Assembly (NCBI GenBank): GCA_015233485.1
Contig: JADFXO010000022.1
Location: 1 to 23,006, forward strand
Reading direction: 5' to 3'
DNA: 23,006 nt
From: Nitrospirota bacterium
GTDB taxonomy: Bacteria > Nitrospirota > Thermodesulfovibrionia > Thermodesulfovibrionales > Magnetobacteriaceae
In this document: piece after piece, positions 6,852-14,349 of the stretch
How positions within the stretch are numbered: the stretch's first letter is position 1
Layout: each line of letters starts with the position of its first letter
Notes under the pieces: model-generated
Database searches by the model: none
The model's input: only the letters and a program-made list of their open reading frames with translations
What the model was told of the DNA's origin: nothing
Made by a program: the position numbers and the translations under genes

Positions 6852-7070
6852 TCATTTATATCTGTATGTTATTCTTCCCTTTGTCAAATCATACGGTGAC
6901 AGCTCGACAAGTACCTTATCTCCCTGCAGAATCTTTATGTAATGTATCCTCATCTTACCGGATACGTATGCCATTATCACCTGTTTGTTGTCCAACTCGA
7001 CCCTGAACACCGCATTAGGCAGCGCCTCAAGTATAGTTCCCTGAACCTCAATGTTATCTTCTTTTGCCAT
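6852..7070 (-). CDS. infA: Translation initiation factor IF-1
   Basis: IF-1 binds the A site of the 30S subunit during initiation. The 72-residue product is a single OB-fold (MAKEDNIEVQGTILEALPNA, FRVELDN, HISGKMR-like YVSGKMRIHYIKILQGD, and VELSPYDLTKGRITYRYK), the standard length. It lies between map and rpmJ as in many bacteria. The ribosome binding site is poor (a GGG only), so coupling from map 21 nt upstream may matter. Confidence 0.98.
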   Translation of the reverse strand: MAKEDNIEVQGTILEALPNAVFRVELDNKQVIMAYVSGKMRIHYIKILQGDKVLVELSPYDLTKGRITYRYK

Positions 7071-7091
7071 TTTTTCCCATTTTACCCACGA

Positions 7092-7844
7092 TTAATCTAA
7101 TTGAGTTAAAATCCCGGCCTCATCTTCGGTAATAACGACTGTATGCTCAAAATGCGCCGACAGCGACCCGTCTGCTGTCACCGCCGTCCAGCCGTCTTTC
7201 AATACCGCGACCTCATAGCTGCCCGCGTTTACCATTGGCTCTATGGCCAGCACCATACCTTTTTTTAGCCTTGGCCCCTTGTTCGGCAGCCCATAATTCG
7301 GTATCTGCGGCTCCTCGTGCAGAGACCTTCCTACTCCATGCCCCACAAATGCCCTCACAACCGAATACCCACACCCTTCCACATGTGTTTGTATCGAATG
7401 CGATATGTCGGACACCCTGTTATTTGCCCTTGCCTTTTCTATACCCTTATAGAGCGATTCTCTTGTAACAGCCAGCAATCTCATTGTCTCCCTGGACACC
7501 TTCCCCACAGGGTAGGTACACGCACCGTCGCCTATATACCCGTCATATATGACGCCCACATCAAGGCTCACGATATCGCCGTCTTTCAGCACCCTCTTTC
7601 TTGACGGTATCCCATGTATCACCTCGTTGTTTACCGATACGCAAAGGTTCGCCGGATACCCTCTGTATCCCTTAAATGCCGATATTGCCTTGTTGCTCTT
7701 TATTATGTCCTCCGCACGTATCTCTATATCTCTTGTCGTTATACCGGGGGCAATTTCCTCCCCAAGCCGCATCAGCGTCTCCGCCACTATTTTAGATGCC
7801 CTATCTATCTTGCCTATCTCTTCATCCGATTTTATTATTATCAC
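7092..7844 (-). CDS. map: Methionine aminopeptidase, type I
   Basis: Removes the initiator methionine from nascent proteins after deformylation. The 250-residue pita-bread-fold enzyme shows the five metal ligands D95 (SLDVG), D106 (YIGDGA), H169 (VGHGVG), E202 (IEPM) and E233 (HFEHT), plus H77 (EVIHGIP) and H176. There is no N-terminal SH3-binding or zinc-finger extension. The start is GTG at 7844 with no good SD. It is only 14 nt from the secY stop. The adenylate kinase gene usually found between secY and map is absent here. Confidence 0.97.
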   Translation of the reverse strand: MIIIKSDEEIGKIDRASKIVAETLMRLGEEIAPGITTRDIEIRAEDIIKSNKAISAFKGYRGYPANLCVSVNNEVIHGIPSRKRVLKDGDIVSLDVGVIYDGYIGDGACTYPVGKVSRETMRLLAVTRESLYKGIEKARANNRVSDISHSIQTHVEGCGYSVVRAFVGHGVGRSLHEEPQIPNYGLPNKGPRLKKGMVLAIEPMVNAGSYEVAVLKDGWTAVTADGSLSAHFEHTVVITEDEAGILTQLD

Positions 7845-7858
7845 ACGCTTATTGAAAA

Positions 7859-9163
7859 CTATCTCCTGCCCTTTATCCTTCCCTTTTTCAACAGGCCGTC
7901 ATACGACCTTGTCAGGAGGTGCGACTCTATCTGAGATACCGTATCAAGGGCAACCCCAACGACTATCAGAAGCGATGTGCCTCCAAAGTAAAACGGCACG
8001 TTAAACTTACTTATCAGAATACCCGGCAGCACACAGACAACCGACAGATATATGGCGCCCACAAACGTAAGCCTCGACAGCACCCTGAATATATAATCCG
8101 ACGTATTTTTCCCCGGCCTTATGCCGGGTATATAGCCGCCGTATTTCTTCAGATTATCCGCGATATCTACTGGATTAAACACTATCGCAGTATAAAAATA
8201 GCAGAAAAACACAATCATGGCAACGTACAATAAGTCATGCACCGCAGAGCCGGGCGCAAGCTGCTTTGCAAATGACTGCACCCATGGTATCGCAATAAAC
8301 CCCGCAATCGTTGCCGGAAACATGATAATAGAAGACGCGAATATCGGAGGTATAACGCCCGATGTGTTTATCTTAAGCGGCAGGTGCGTGCTCTGCCCCC
8401 CGTACATCTTCCTGCCCACTACGCGCTTAGCATACTGCACGGGGATCTTCCTCTGCCCCCGCTCCATGTAAATAATTCCGGCTATGACGCCTATCATCAA
8501 TACGAATACGATCACCATCAAAATTATTGAGATCTCACCGGCCTTAATCAGGCGTCCCGTGCTCACCACCGCGTTTGGAAGCCTTGCCACAATACCTGCG
8601 AATATTATGAGCGATATGCCGTTTCCCAGGCCCCTTTCTGTTATCTGCTCGCCAAGCCACATGATAAATGTTGTTCCGGCCGTCAGCGTAATCATTGTGA
8701 CCAGCCTGAAGCCCCAACCGGGATTGTGGATAAACTGCCCGTTTGCCATTGTCTCAAGCCCCACGGCTATGCCGAAGGACTGGATAAGGCTTATCACTAT
8801 CGTGCCGTATCTGGTGTACTGAGTGATCTTCTTACGCCCTTCCTCACCCTCTTTGGCCAGTTTGCCGATAGCGGGGATGACAACCGTAAGAAGCTGAAAG
8901 ATAATCGATGCGCTGATATAGGGCATGATGCCAAGAGCAAAGATTGTCACTCTGGAAAGCGCTCCGCCTGAGAACATATCGAAAAATCCCATCAAAGCGC
9001 CGCCCTTGTCAGTCAGAAACTTACTCAGCTGCTCGCCGTCAATACCAGGAGTCGGCACATGAGCGCCTATTCTATAAACGGTCAGAAGTGCAAACGTAAA
9101 GTACAGCCTTTTTTTCAGTTCCTCTATTCTAAATATATTCTGAAAACTGTTTAAAACACTCAA
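7859..9163 (-). CDS. secY: Protein translocase subunit SecY
   Basis: Channel-forming core of the SecYEG translocon in the inner membrane. The 434-residue product has the expected ten hydrophobic segments. Recognisable blocks are the N-terminal RIGAHVPTPGID, the plug region after it, LGEQITERGLGNGISLIIFAGI, the cytosolic loop GQRKIPVQYAKRVVGRKMYGG and GGYIPGIRPGKNTSDYI. The start is TTG at 9163, giving SVLNSFQNIFRIEELKKR as the N-terminus, with a weak GAGG SD. No ATG fits before the first TM. It follows rplO by 24 nt. Confidence 0.98.
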   Translation of the reverse strand: MSVLNSFQNIFRIEELKKRLYFTFALLTVYRIGAHVPTPGIDGEQLSKFLTDKGGALMGFFDMFSGGALSRVTIFALGIMPYISASIIFQLLTVVIPAIGKLAKEGEEGRKKITQYTRYGTIVISLIQSFGIAVGLETMANGQFIHNPGWGFRLVTMITLTAGTTFIMWLGEQITERGLGNGISLIIFAGIVARLPNAVVSTGRLIKAGEISIILMVIVFVLMIGVIAGIIYMERGQRKIPVQYAKRVVGRKMYGGQSTHLPLKINTSGVIPPIFASSIIMFPATIAGFIAIPWVQSFAKQLAPGSAVHDLLYVAMIVFFCYFYTAIVFNPVDIADNLKKYGGYIPGIRPGKNTSDYIFRVLSRLTFVGAIYLSVVCVLPGILISKFNVPFYFGGTSLLIVVGVALDTVSQIESHLLTRSYDGLLKKGRIKGRR

Positions 9164-9187
9164 TAGTTAACCCTCAGCATATATCCT

Positions 9188-9652
9188 CTAGCCCAAGACC
9201 ACGGCTTGCCCGCCGGCGGCGTTTATTTTTTCCACTGCTCTTTTGCTAAACACATTGGCCTTTATGACGACCGCGCGCCTCAGCTCACCCGTTGCAAGCA
9301 CCTTTAGCCCAGCATTTATCTTTTTTATAATTCGATACTTGAATAACAGCTCCGGCGTCACATCAACGCCGTTGTCTATGACTCCAGAGTCTATCTTGTC
9401 CTCAATGTCCCCAATATTTATGATTGCCCATTCTACCTTGAACGGGTGGTTTTTGAACCCGCGTTTTGGCAGCCTGCGCTGAAGCGGCATCTGCCCGCCC
9501 TCAAAACCCCGCGCAACGCCTCCGCCTGAGCGTGCCTTCTGGCCCTTGTGCCCTTTGCATGAAGTCTTTCCGTGGCCGCTACCACAGCCTCGCCCTACCC
9601 TTTTGTTATTTTTTGTGCTGCCTTCTTTAGGGGCCAGCTCATCTAATTTCAC
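9188..9652 (-). CDS. rplO: 50S ribosomal protein L15
   Basis: Late-assembling 23S rRNA binding protein. The 154-residue product shows the glycine/lysine-rich RNA-binding N-terminal extension (KRVGRGCGSGHGKTSCKGHKGQKARSG) and the globular part ending in AAGGQAVVLG. The start is GTG at 9652 with SD GGAGGT eight bases upstream. The length is slightly above E. coli (144). It lies in normal spc order between rpmD and secY. Confidence 0.98.
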   Translation of the reverse strand: MKLDELAPKEGSTKNNKRVGRGCGSGHGKTSCKGHKGQKARSGGGVARGFEGGQMPLQRRLPKRGFKNHPFKVEWAIINIGDIEDKIDSGVIDNGVDVTPELLFKYRIIKKINAGLKVLATGELRRAVVIKANVFSKRAVEKINAAGGQAVVLG

Positions 9653-9700
9653 CTTATTGAACCTCCATTACGTATTGAACCACTATATTGCATGTATGAC

Positions 9701-9901
9701 TTATAACGTGGATAACTCAAACGCAAGCTCCACGGTCTCAACCTTCACCAGATGGGATACCTTTCTTATCATACCATCAATTGCGAGGTTTTTCTTTTTT
9801 ATCACTGTCATGTGGCGTTTTCTCAATCCAAGCGCCCTCAGCGTGTCTCTCATCCTTTCGTTTAATCCTTCGTAGCTTCTCATCAGAGTTATTTTAACCA
9901 T
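9701..9901 (-). CDS. rpmD: 50S ribosomal protein L30
   Basis: Small 23S rRNA binding protein. The 66-residue product has KITLMRSYEG, then the signature LRALGLRKRHMTVIKKKN and GMIRKVSHLVKVETVE. A few extra residues (LAFELSTL) extend the usual C-terminus. The ATG lies 2 nt after the rpsE stop, indicating coupling. A 48-nt gap follows before rplO, and I see no special structure in it. Confidence 0.96.
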   Translation of the reverse strand: MVKITLMRSYEGLNERMRDTLRALGLRKRHMTVIKKKNLAIDGMIRKVSHLVKVETVELAFELSTL

Positions 9902-9903
9902 AT

Positions 9904-10431
9904 CTATACCTGCTTTGCCGCGTCTTTAGCGCCTTCACGGGTCGAATCTTCGCCCCTGCCTCTTAGTTTTAATACCAACTCGGGGTCCTTCAGCAGAGAC
10001 AAGCCGTTGAATGTCGCCCGTACGGCGTTAAAGGCATTCGAACTTCCGATGGACTTCGCCACTACGTTGTGTACCCCGGCGACCTCAAGAACTGCCCTGA
10101 CAGGGCCGCCAGCTATGAGGCCTGTTCCCTCTCTGCCCGGATTCAGCACCACCACGCCGGCTCCATAGCGGCCGGTTATCCTATGCGGTATAGTCGCGTC
10201 CTTTATTGGAAATTTGAACAACGCTTTCTTTGCCTTCTCAACTGCCTTTCTGATTGCCTCCGGCACTTCATTTGCTTTACCCTTGCCGATGCCTACGATT
10301 CCCTCGCCATTTCCGACTACTACGAGGGCGCTGAAGGAAAACCTCCTCCCGCCTTTCACTACCTTCGCGACACGGTTTATGAATATGACCTTCTCCTGAA
10401 GTGTCAGCTCACCCGGATCTATTCTACCCAC
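9904..10431 (-). CDS. rpsE: 30S ribosomal protein S5
   Basis: S5 helps set decoding accuracy at the small-subunit neck. The 175-residue product contains the double-stranded-RNA-binding-like N-terminal domain (LQEKVIFINRVAKVVKGGRRFSFSALVVVG) and the C-terminal fold with NPGREGTGLIAGGPVRAVLEVAGVHNVVAKSIGSSN. The start is GTG at 10431, with a strong AGGAGG 4 nt upstream. This fits a stand-alone initiation after the 118-nt gap to rplR. Confidence 0.98.
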   Translation of the reverse strand: MGRIDPGELTLQEKVIFINRVAKVVKGGRRFSFSALVVVGNGEGIVGIGKGKANEVPEAIRKAVEKAKKALFKFPIKDATIPHRITGRYGAGVVVLNPGREGTGLIAGGPVRAVLEVAGVHNVVAKSIGSSNAFNAVRATFNGLSLLKDPELVLKLRGRGEDSTREGAKDAAKQV

Positions 10432-10549
10432 TATGCCTCCTGTTTACGGCCTCTATGCCTTCCATTTCTACCATCTATCCATGCTATCTCTATCTTCCGG
10501 CTCTATTTCCGGCCTTCTCAGCCTTTCCGGCTTTACGGGCGGCGCCTCA
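10432..10549 (-). other. 118-nt rplR-rpsE spacer with three CCGGAA repeats
   Basis: No gene is seen. The minus strand is purine-rich. It carries three copies of GCCGGAA(A), at plus positions about 10495-10501, 10506-10513 and 10524-10531 (TTCCGGC), and ends in the rpsE SD (10436-10441). The copies are 11-18 nt apart and imperfect in their flanks. Confidence 0.5.
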
Positions 10550-10909
10550 TTAAAACTCAAGGCCCGCTTCCCTTGCCGCCTCGGCGAGGGCTCTCACCCT
10601 GCCGTGATATTTGAATCCGCCTTTATCGAACACCGCCTTGCTTATCCCTTTTTCTTTTGCCTTCTGCGCTATCAGTGCGCCCACTTTTTTTGCCGACGCG
10701 ATATTGCCCTTATGGCCGGCCTCTGTCCTTAGCGACTTGTCAAGGGTTGACGCGAATGCGAGTGTGTGTCCCCTGGCGTCGTCTATTATCTGCGCGTACA
10801 TATGGCTCAGGCTTTTATATACCGTAAGGCGCGGCCGCTCCTGCGTGCCGGTCACCTTTCTTCTTACCCGCTTGTGCCTTTTTTCTCTCAGCTCAATTTT
10901 TTCTATCAT
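10550..10909 (-). CDS. rplR: 50S ribosomal protein L18
   Basis: L18 binds 5S rRNA together with L5 and joins it to the large subunit. The 119-residue product has the basic N-terminus (RHKRVRRKVTGTQERPRLTVYKSLSHMYAQIID), then the central ASTLDK segment and AVFDKGGFKYHGRVRALAEAAREAGLEF, which is diagnostic. It begins 22 nt after the rplF stop with an ATG. Confidence 0.98.
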   Translation of the reverse strand: MIEKIELREKRHKRVRRKVTGTQERPRLTVYKSLSHMYAQIIDDARGHTLAFASTLDKSLRTEAGHKGNIASAKKVGALIAQKAKEKGISKAVFDKGGFKYHGRVRALAEAAREAGLEF

Positions 10910-10931
10910 TAACTCAAGACCTCGCTCTGTA

Positions 10932-11474
10932 TTACTTCGTCCCGGTTTTACCAGGTTTTAGCTTGATTGTCTCATTGGCGTATCTTATCCCCTTGCCTTT
11001 GTAGGCATCGGGCGGCCTGATGCTTCTTATATCCGCGGCCATCTGTCCTAAGAGCTGTTTATCGATGCCTCTAAGTGTCAGTTTCGTCTGCTTTTTATCA
11101 ACTTCCGCGGAGATACCCTTTGGCAGTTGAAATACTACGGGATGGGAATACCCCATGGCGAACTCTATCTTATCCTCTTTGACTTGCGCCCTGTAACCTA
11201 CTCCAACCAGCTCCATATCCCTTGTAAATCCCTTTGAGACGCCCTCACACATGCTGTTCAGCAGACTTCTCGTCAAGCCGTGCAGAGACCTCTCGTTCTT
11301 TGTGTCTCCCGCCCTTTCCACAGTCAGGCTATTACCGTTAATGGCCAGCTTCATCAAACCGGGCACGCTCCAGCTCAACTCACCCTTTGCGCCCTTTACA
11401 ACCACAGCGCTGCCACTGGCCGTCACAGTCACCCCGCTTGGTATCTCAATTGGCTTCTTCCCTACCCTGGACAT
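10932..11474 (-). CDS. rplF: 50S ribosomal protein L6
   Basis: L6 lies near the sarcin-ricin loop and the factor-binding site. The 180-residue product holds two related alpha/beta repeats. It opens MSRVGKKPIEIPSGVTV, passes ELVGVGYRAQV, and ends with the conserved RPPDAYKGKGIRYANE and a short basic tail. Length and position between rpsH and rplR are standard. Confidence 0.98.
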   Translation of the reverse strand: MSRVGKKPIEIPSGVTVTASGSAVVVKGAKGELSWSVPGLMKLAINGNSLTVERAGDTKNERSLHGLTRSLLNSMCEGVSKGFTRDMELVGVGYRAQVKEDKIEFAMGYSHPVVFQLPKGISAEVDKKQTKLTLRGIDKQLLGQMAADIRSIRPPDAYKGKGIRYANETIKLKPGKTGTK

Positions 11475-11496
11475 CTCTTTGTTCTCCTTTTATATA

Positions 11497-11889
11497 TTAC
11501 CAGATGTAGGCGATAACCTCTCCGCCCAGTTTCTCGTTCCTGCATACACTATCCGTTAATATCCCTTTTGGGGTGGTCATAATTACTATTCCCACGCCGG
11601 CCATTATCTCATGTACGTCTTTATATCCCGCATAGACACGGCGGCCGGGTTTGCTTACGCGCTTCAGTCCGGTTATAATGCTCTTGCTCTCTACGTACTT
11701 CAGCGAAATCCTCAGCACTCCCTGTTTTTTATCTTTAAGTATCTTATATGCCCTTATAAAACCCTCTTCTTTCAGCAGCTTTGCTATCTCAAGCTTAATC
11801 CTTGAGGCCGGCACATCTACCTTTTCCGCCTTTATCATAATTGCGTTTCTCATTCTCGTCAACATGTCCGCTATCGGATCGGTCATCAT
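11497..11889 (-). CDS. rpsH: 30S ribosomal protein S8
   Basis: Primary 16S rRNA binder of the central domain; in E. coli it represses the spc operon by binding near rplE. The product is 130 aa with TDPIADMLTRMRNA at the start and GVGIVIMTTPKGILTD near the end. The usual C-terminal G-G-E-V-I/L-A-Y-I/V-W is intact. Two ATGs are adjacent (11889 and 11886), and either may be used. It begins 10 nt after the rpsZ stop. Confidence 0.97.
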   Translation of the reverse strand: MMTDPIADMLTRMRNAIMIKAEKVDVPASRIKLEIAKLLKEEGFIRAYKILKDKKQGVLRISLKYVESKSIITGLKRVSKPGRRVYAGYKDVHEIMAGVGIVIMTTPKGILTDSVCRNEKLGGEVIAYIW

Positions 11890-11899
11890 AGTCTCACCC

Positions 11900-12085
11900 C
11901 TACCAGCTTGATTTTATTACGCCGGGCACTTTTCCTTGCAATGCAAGCATCCTAAAACATATACGGCACATCCCGAACTTCCTCAGAAAGGCCCTCGGCC
12001 TGCCGCATAACTGGCACCGGTTGTACGCCCTCACCTTAAACTTTGGCGTCCTTTTATTCTTCTCTATCAAACATGTCTTTGCCAT
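11900..12085 (-). CDS. rpsZ: 30S ribosomal protein S14, zinc-binding type Z
   Basis: S14 of the small-subunit head in its short, zinc-containing form of 61 residues; E. coli-type S14 is about 101 residues and lacks zinc. The two CxxC knuckles are RCQLCGR (C24, C27) and MCRICF (C40, C43). The C-terminus GKVPGVIKSSW is typical. It lies between rplE and rpsH as expected. Many genomes also keep a zinc-free paralogue elsewhere; none is visible here. Confidence 0.98.
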   Translation of the reverse strand: MAKTCLIEKNKRTPKFKVRAYNRCQLCGRPRAFLRKFGMCRICFRMLALQGKVPGVIKSSW

Positions 12086-12124
12086 ATAACCCCTATCGCC
12101 CCGAATTTAATCTCATAAAGAGTC

Positions 12125-12667
12125 CTAATCCCTGAAAGGCATTCCGAATTCCTTCAGCAGCGCCTTCCCTTCTTTATCCTTGCCGGCCGTGGTGCAGATA
12201 ACCACGTTTAGCCCATGCACCATGTTTACCTTGTCGTAGTCTATCTCCGGAAATATGAACTGCTCCCTTATTCCTATTGAGTAGTTCCCCCTTCCATCAA
12301 AGGATTTACCTGAAACACCCTTAAAATCCCTGATCCTCGGCAGTGCCAAACTGATAAATCTATCTAAAAACTCATACATCCTGCTGCCGCGCAACGTCAC
12401 CATACAGCCTATCGGCATCCCTTTACGGAGCTTAAACCCCGCTATGGACTTCTTTGCCTTTGTCACGACCGATTTTTGTCCGGCAATCATATCAAGTTCC
12501 TTTTGCGCGCTATCAAGGAGTTTGATATCATGAATCGCCTCGCCTAAGCCGACGTTTAATATTATCTTCTGCAGCTTGGGCACTTCCATCACATTCCTGT
12601 ATGAAAACGCCTTAGTCAGCGCCGGTATTATCTCTTCTTTATATTTTTGTTCTAACCTGGGTAACAT
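12125..12667 (-). CDS. rplE: 50S ribosomal protein L5
   Basis: L5 carries 5S rRNA with L18 and forms an intersubunit bridge with S13. With the ATG at 12667 the product is 180 aa, starting MLPRLEQKYKEEI, the family norm. Diagnostic blocks are VPKLQKIILNVGLGEA, AKKSIAGFKLRKGMPIGC, RDFKGV and IREQFIFPEID. An upstream in-frame ATG at 12694 would add nine residues inside rplX and place the strong AAGGAGGT (12683-12690) within the gene, so I reject it. The SD to ATG distance is then long (15 nt). Confidence 0.97.
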   Translation of the reverse strand: MLPRLEQKYKEEIIPALTKAFSYRNVMEVPKLQKIILNVGLGEAIHDIKLLDSAQKELDMIAGQKSVVTKAKKSIAGFKLRKGMPIGCMVTLRGSRMYEFLDRFISLALPRIRDFKGVSGKSFDGRGNYSIGIREQFIFPEIDYDKVNMVHGLNVVICTTAGKDKEGKALLKEFGMPFRD

Positions 12668-12672
12668 AGCCG

Positions 12673-12990
12673 CTAATCCATGACCTCCTTGCATTTCTTA
12701 CAGACACGAACCTTCTTCCCGCTGTCAAGGGCAACATTGCCTATTCTTGTCGGTTTTGAACATCTTGAACACACGAGCATCACCTTAGAGACGTGTATAG
12801 GGGACTCTTTTTCTATAATACCGCCCTGTTTGTACTGGTTATTGGGCTTCATATGCTTTTTTATCATATTGACGCCTTCAATGAGCAGCGTGTAGCTCTT
12901 TGGGTGCGCCAAAATGACACGGCCCTTTTTGCCTTTCCCTTTACCAGTCAGCACTACTACTGTGTCTTCTTTTTTAATGCTTAAGCCCAT
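12673..12990 (-). CDS. rplX: 50S ribosomal protein L24 with CxxC pairs
   Basis: Assembly-initiator protein near the exit tunnel. The 105-residue product has a KOW motif at the N-terminus (DTVVVLTGKGKGKKGRVI) and the loop HMKPNNQYKQGGIIEKESPIHVSKV. Near the C-terminus CSRC and CKKC form a probable zinc ribbon not present in E. coli L24. It overlaps no gene; its end carries the SD used by rplE. Confidence 0.97.
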   Translation of the reverse strand: MGLSIKKEDTVVVLTGKGKGKKGRVILAHPKSYTLLIEGVNMIKKHMKPNNQYKQGGIIEKESPIHVSKVMLVCSRCSKPTRIGNVALDSGKKVRVCKKCKEVMD

Positions 12991-13026
12991 ACCTTCCTCT
13001 CATTTTTCTATAATCTATTCTATGTC

Positions 13027-13395
13027 TCATAGCACTTCTGGCGCCAGAGATATAATCTTCGTAAAATCCTTCCATCTTAGTTCTCTGGCAACCGGCCCGA
13101 ATATCCTTGTCCCTATGGGTTCGCCTGCCGCGTTTATCAGCACTGCCGCGTTTTGCGCAAATCTTATATATGTACCGTCAAGCCTGCGCGTCTCCTTCCT
13201 TGTCCTGACCACTACCGCCTTTGCCTTGGAGCCTTTTTTGACGTTGCTCTCAGGGATTGCCTCCTTCACGGCCACCACTATTATATCGCCGATACGCGCG
13301 TATCTTCTTCTCGTACCGCCGAGAACCTTTATACATTGCACCTTCTTTGCGCCGGAGTTATCGGCAACATCAAGGACAGTCTCTACCTGTATCAT
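13027..13395 (-). CDS. rplN: 50S ribosomal protein L14
   Basis: L14 forms intersubunit bridges and is the first gene of the spc order. The 122-residue product begins MIQVETVLDVADNSGAKKVQ, shows the basic loop GTRRRYARIGDIIVVAVKEA and ends GTRIFGPVARELR...KIISLAPEVL, a textbook sequence. It starts 3 nt after the rpsQ stop with no promoter between, so the S10 and spc segments are joined. Confidence 0.99.
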   Translation of the reverse strand: MIQVETVLDVADNSGAKKVQCIKVLGGTRRRYARIGDIIVVAVKEAIPESNVKKGSKAKAVVVRTRKETRRLDGTYIRFAQNAAVLINAAGEPIGTRIFGPVARELRWKDFTKIISLAPEVL

Positions 13396-13398
13396 TTT

Positions 13399-13644
13399 CT
13401 ATGCCCCTTGTTCCGCGCGTTTTATTACAACCCAGTTCTTTGTCTTACTTACCGGCCTCGACTCCATCACCGTGACCGTATCGCCTTTTTTACACAAATT
13501 TCCTTCGTCGTGGGCCTTTAGTTTCTTTGTCCTTTTTATGGTCTTTTTATATAAGGGATGCTGAGTAAGCTCGCTAACCGCAACCGTCACCGTCTTATCC
13601 ATAAGATCCTTTACAACCGTCCCTGTGTAGACTTTCTTAGGCAT
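13399..13644 (-). CDS. rpsQ: 30S ribosomal protein S17
   Basis: Primary 16S rRNA binder with an OB fold. The 81-residue product shows TGTVVKDLMDKTVTVAV, then HPLYKKTIKRTKKLKAHDE and KKGDTVTVMESRPVSKTKNWVV, all characteristic. Its ATG lies inside the end of rpmC (8-nt overlap), so it is translationally coupled to L29. Confidence 0.98.
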   Translation of the reverse strand: MPKKVYTGTVVKDLMDKTVTVAVSELTQHPLYKKTIKRTKKLKAHDEGNLCKKGDTVTVMESRPVSKTKNWVVIKRAEQGA

Positions 13645-13858
13645 ATTTTTTCCTCACGGCCTCTTTTTCCTTCGGGGCCATTTCTGTTTTTACTGTCAGA
13701 ACCCTTGCCACGTCTTTCTTTATCTGCCTTATTCTCCTGGGGTTTTGTATCTCGCCTGTGGCCGACTGAAATCTCAGGTTAAAGAGTTCCTTCCTCAATT
13801 CCTGCTCTTTCACGTTCAGCTCGTCTACTGTTTGATTTCTCAGCTCTTTTGCCTTCAT
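13637..13858 (-). CDS. rpmC: 50S ribosomal protein L29
   Basis: Two-helix protein at the exit-tunnel rim, next to L23 and the docking site for trigger factor and SRP. The product is 73 aa. The family core (KAKELRNQTVDELNVKEQELRKELFNLRFQSATGEIQNPRRIRQIKKDVARVLT in shortened form) has a slightly longer C-terminal tail (KEKEAVRKKYA) than the usual 60-65 residues. The start overlaps the rplP stop as ATGA. Confidence 0.96.
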   Translation of the reverse strand: MKAKELRNQTVDELNVKEQELRKELFNLRFQSATGEIQNPRRIRQIKKDVARVLTVKTEMAPKEKEAVRKKYA

Positions 13859-14274
13859 ATCACAGGCTCCTCTCTCTTTACGAATTTTACGGCTATTGGA
13901 AGCTTATATGAGGCCAGCCTTAATGCCTCCTTCGCTATTTCCTCGGTTACGCCTGAGACTTCATACATTATCCTGCCGGGCTGCACTACCGCCACCCAGT
14001 ACTCAAGGTTGCCCTTTCCCTTACCCATTCTGGTTTCAGCAGGCTTTTTCGTTATTGGTTTATCAGGAAATATCCTGATCCAGAGTTTACAGCCACGCTT
14101 TGCGTGTCTCGTTATTGCTATGCGCGCCGACTCTATCTGCCTGCTTGTCACCCAGCCAGGCTCAAGGGCCTTCAACCCGAAATCTCCGAAAGACACATCG
14201 GCCCCTCTGGCGGCCTTGCCGTTCATATTGCCTTTCATCATCTTCCTATACTTAACCTTCTTCGGCATTAACAT
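13855..14274 (-). CDS. rplP: 50S ribosomal protein L16
   Basis: L16 lies beside the A site and is a late assembly protein. The 139-residue product starts MLMPKKVKYRKMMKG, with the conserved FGDFGLKALEPGWVTSRQIESAR and IFPDKPITKKPAETRMGKGKG. The ATG has AAGGAG nine bases upstream. A 75-nt AT-rich spacer separates it from rpsC, and I find no terminator-like hairpin or promoter in that spacer. The stop overlaps the rpmC start by ATGA. Confidence 0.98.
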   Translation of the reverse strand: MLMPKKVKYRKMMKGNMNGKAARGADVSFGDFGLKALEPGWVTSRQIESARIAITRHAKRGCKLWIRIFPDKPITKKPAETRMGKGKGNLEYWVAVVQPGRIMYEVSGVTEEIAKEALRLASYKLPIAVKFVKREEPVI

Positions 14275-14349
14275 TTCGGCTGCTCCTTATGTATTTTCGG
14301 CTGTTCCATATTTATCTCTATTTTCAATATATTTGCCATCCACACCAAG

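Noticed and set aside
12914..13564. Plus-strand open frame of 216 codons across rplX, rplN and rpsQ
   Set aside because: Antisense to three certain ribosomal genes; the composition is that of a reverse-complement shadow.
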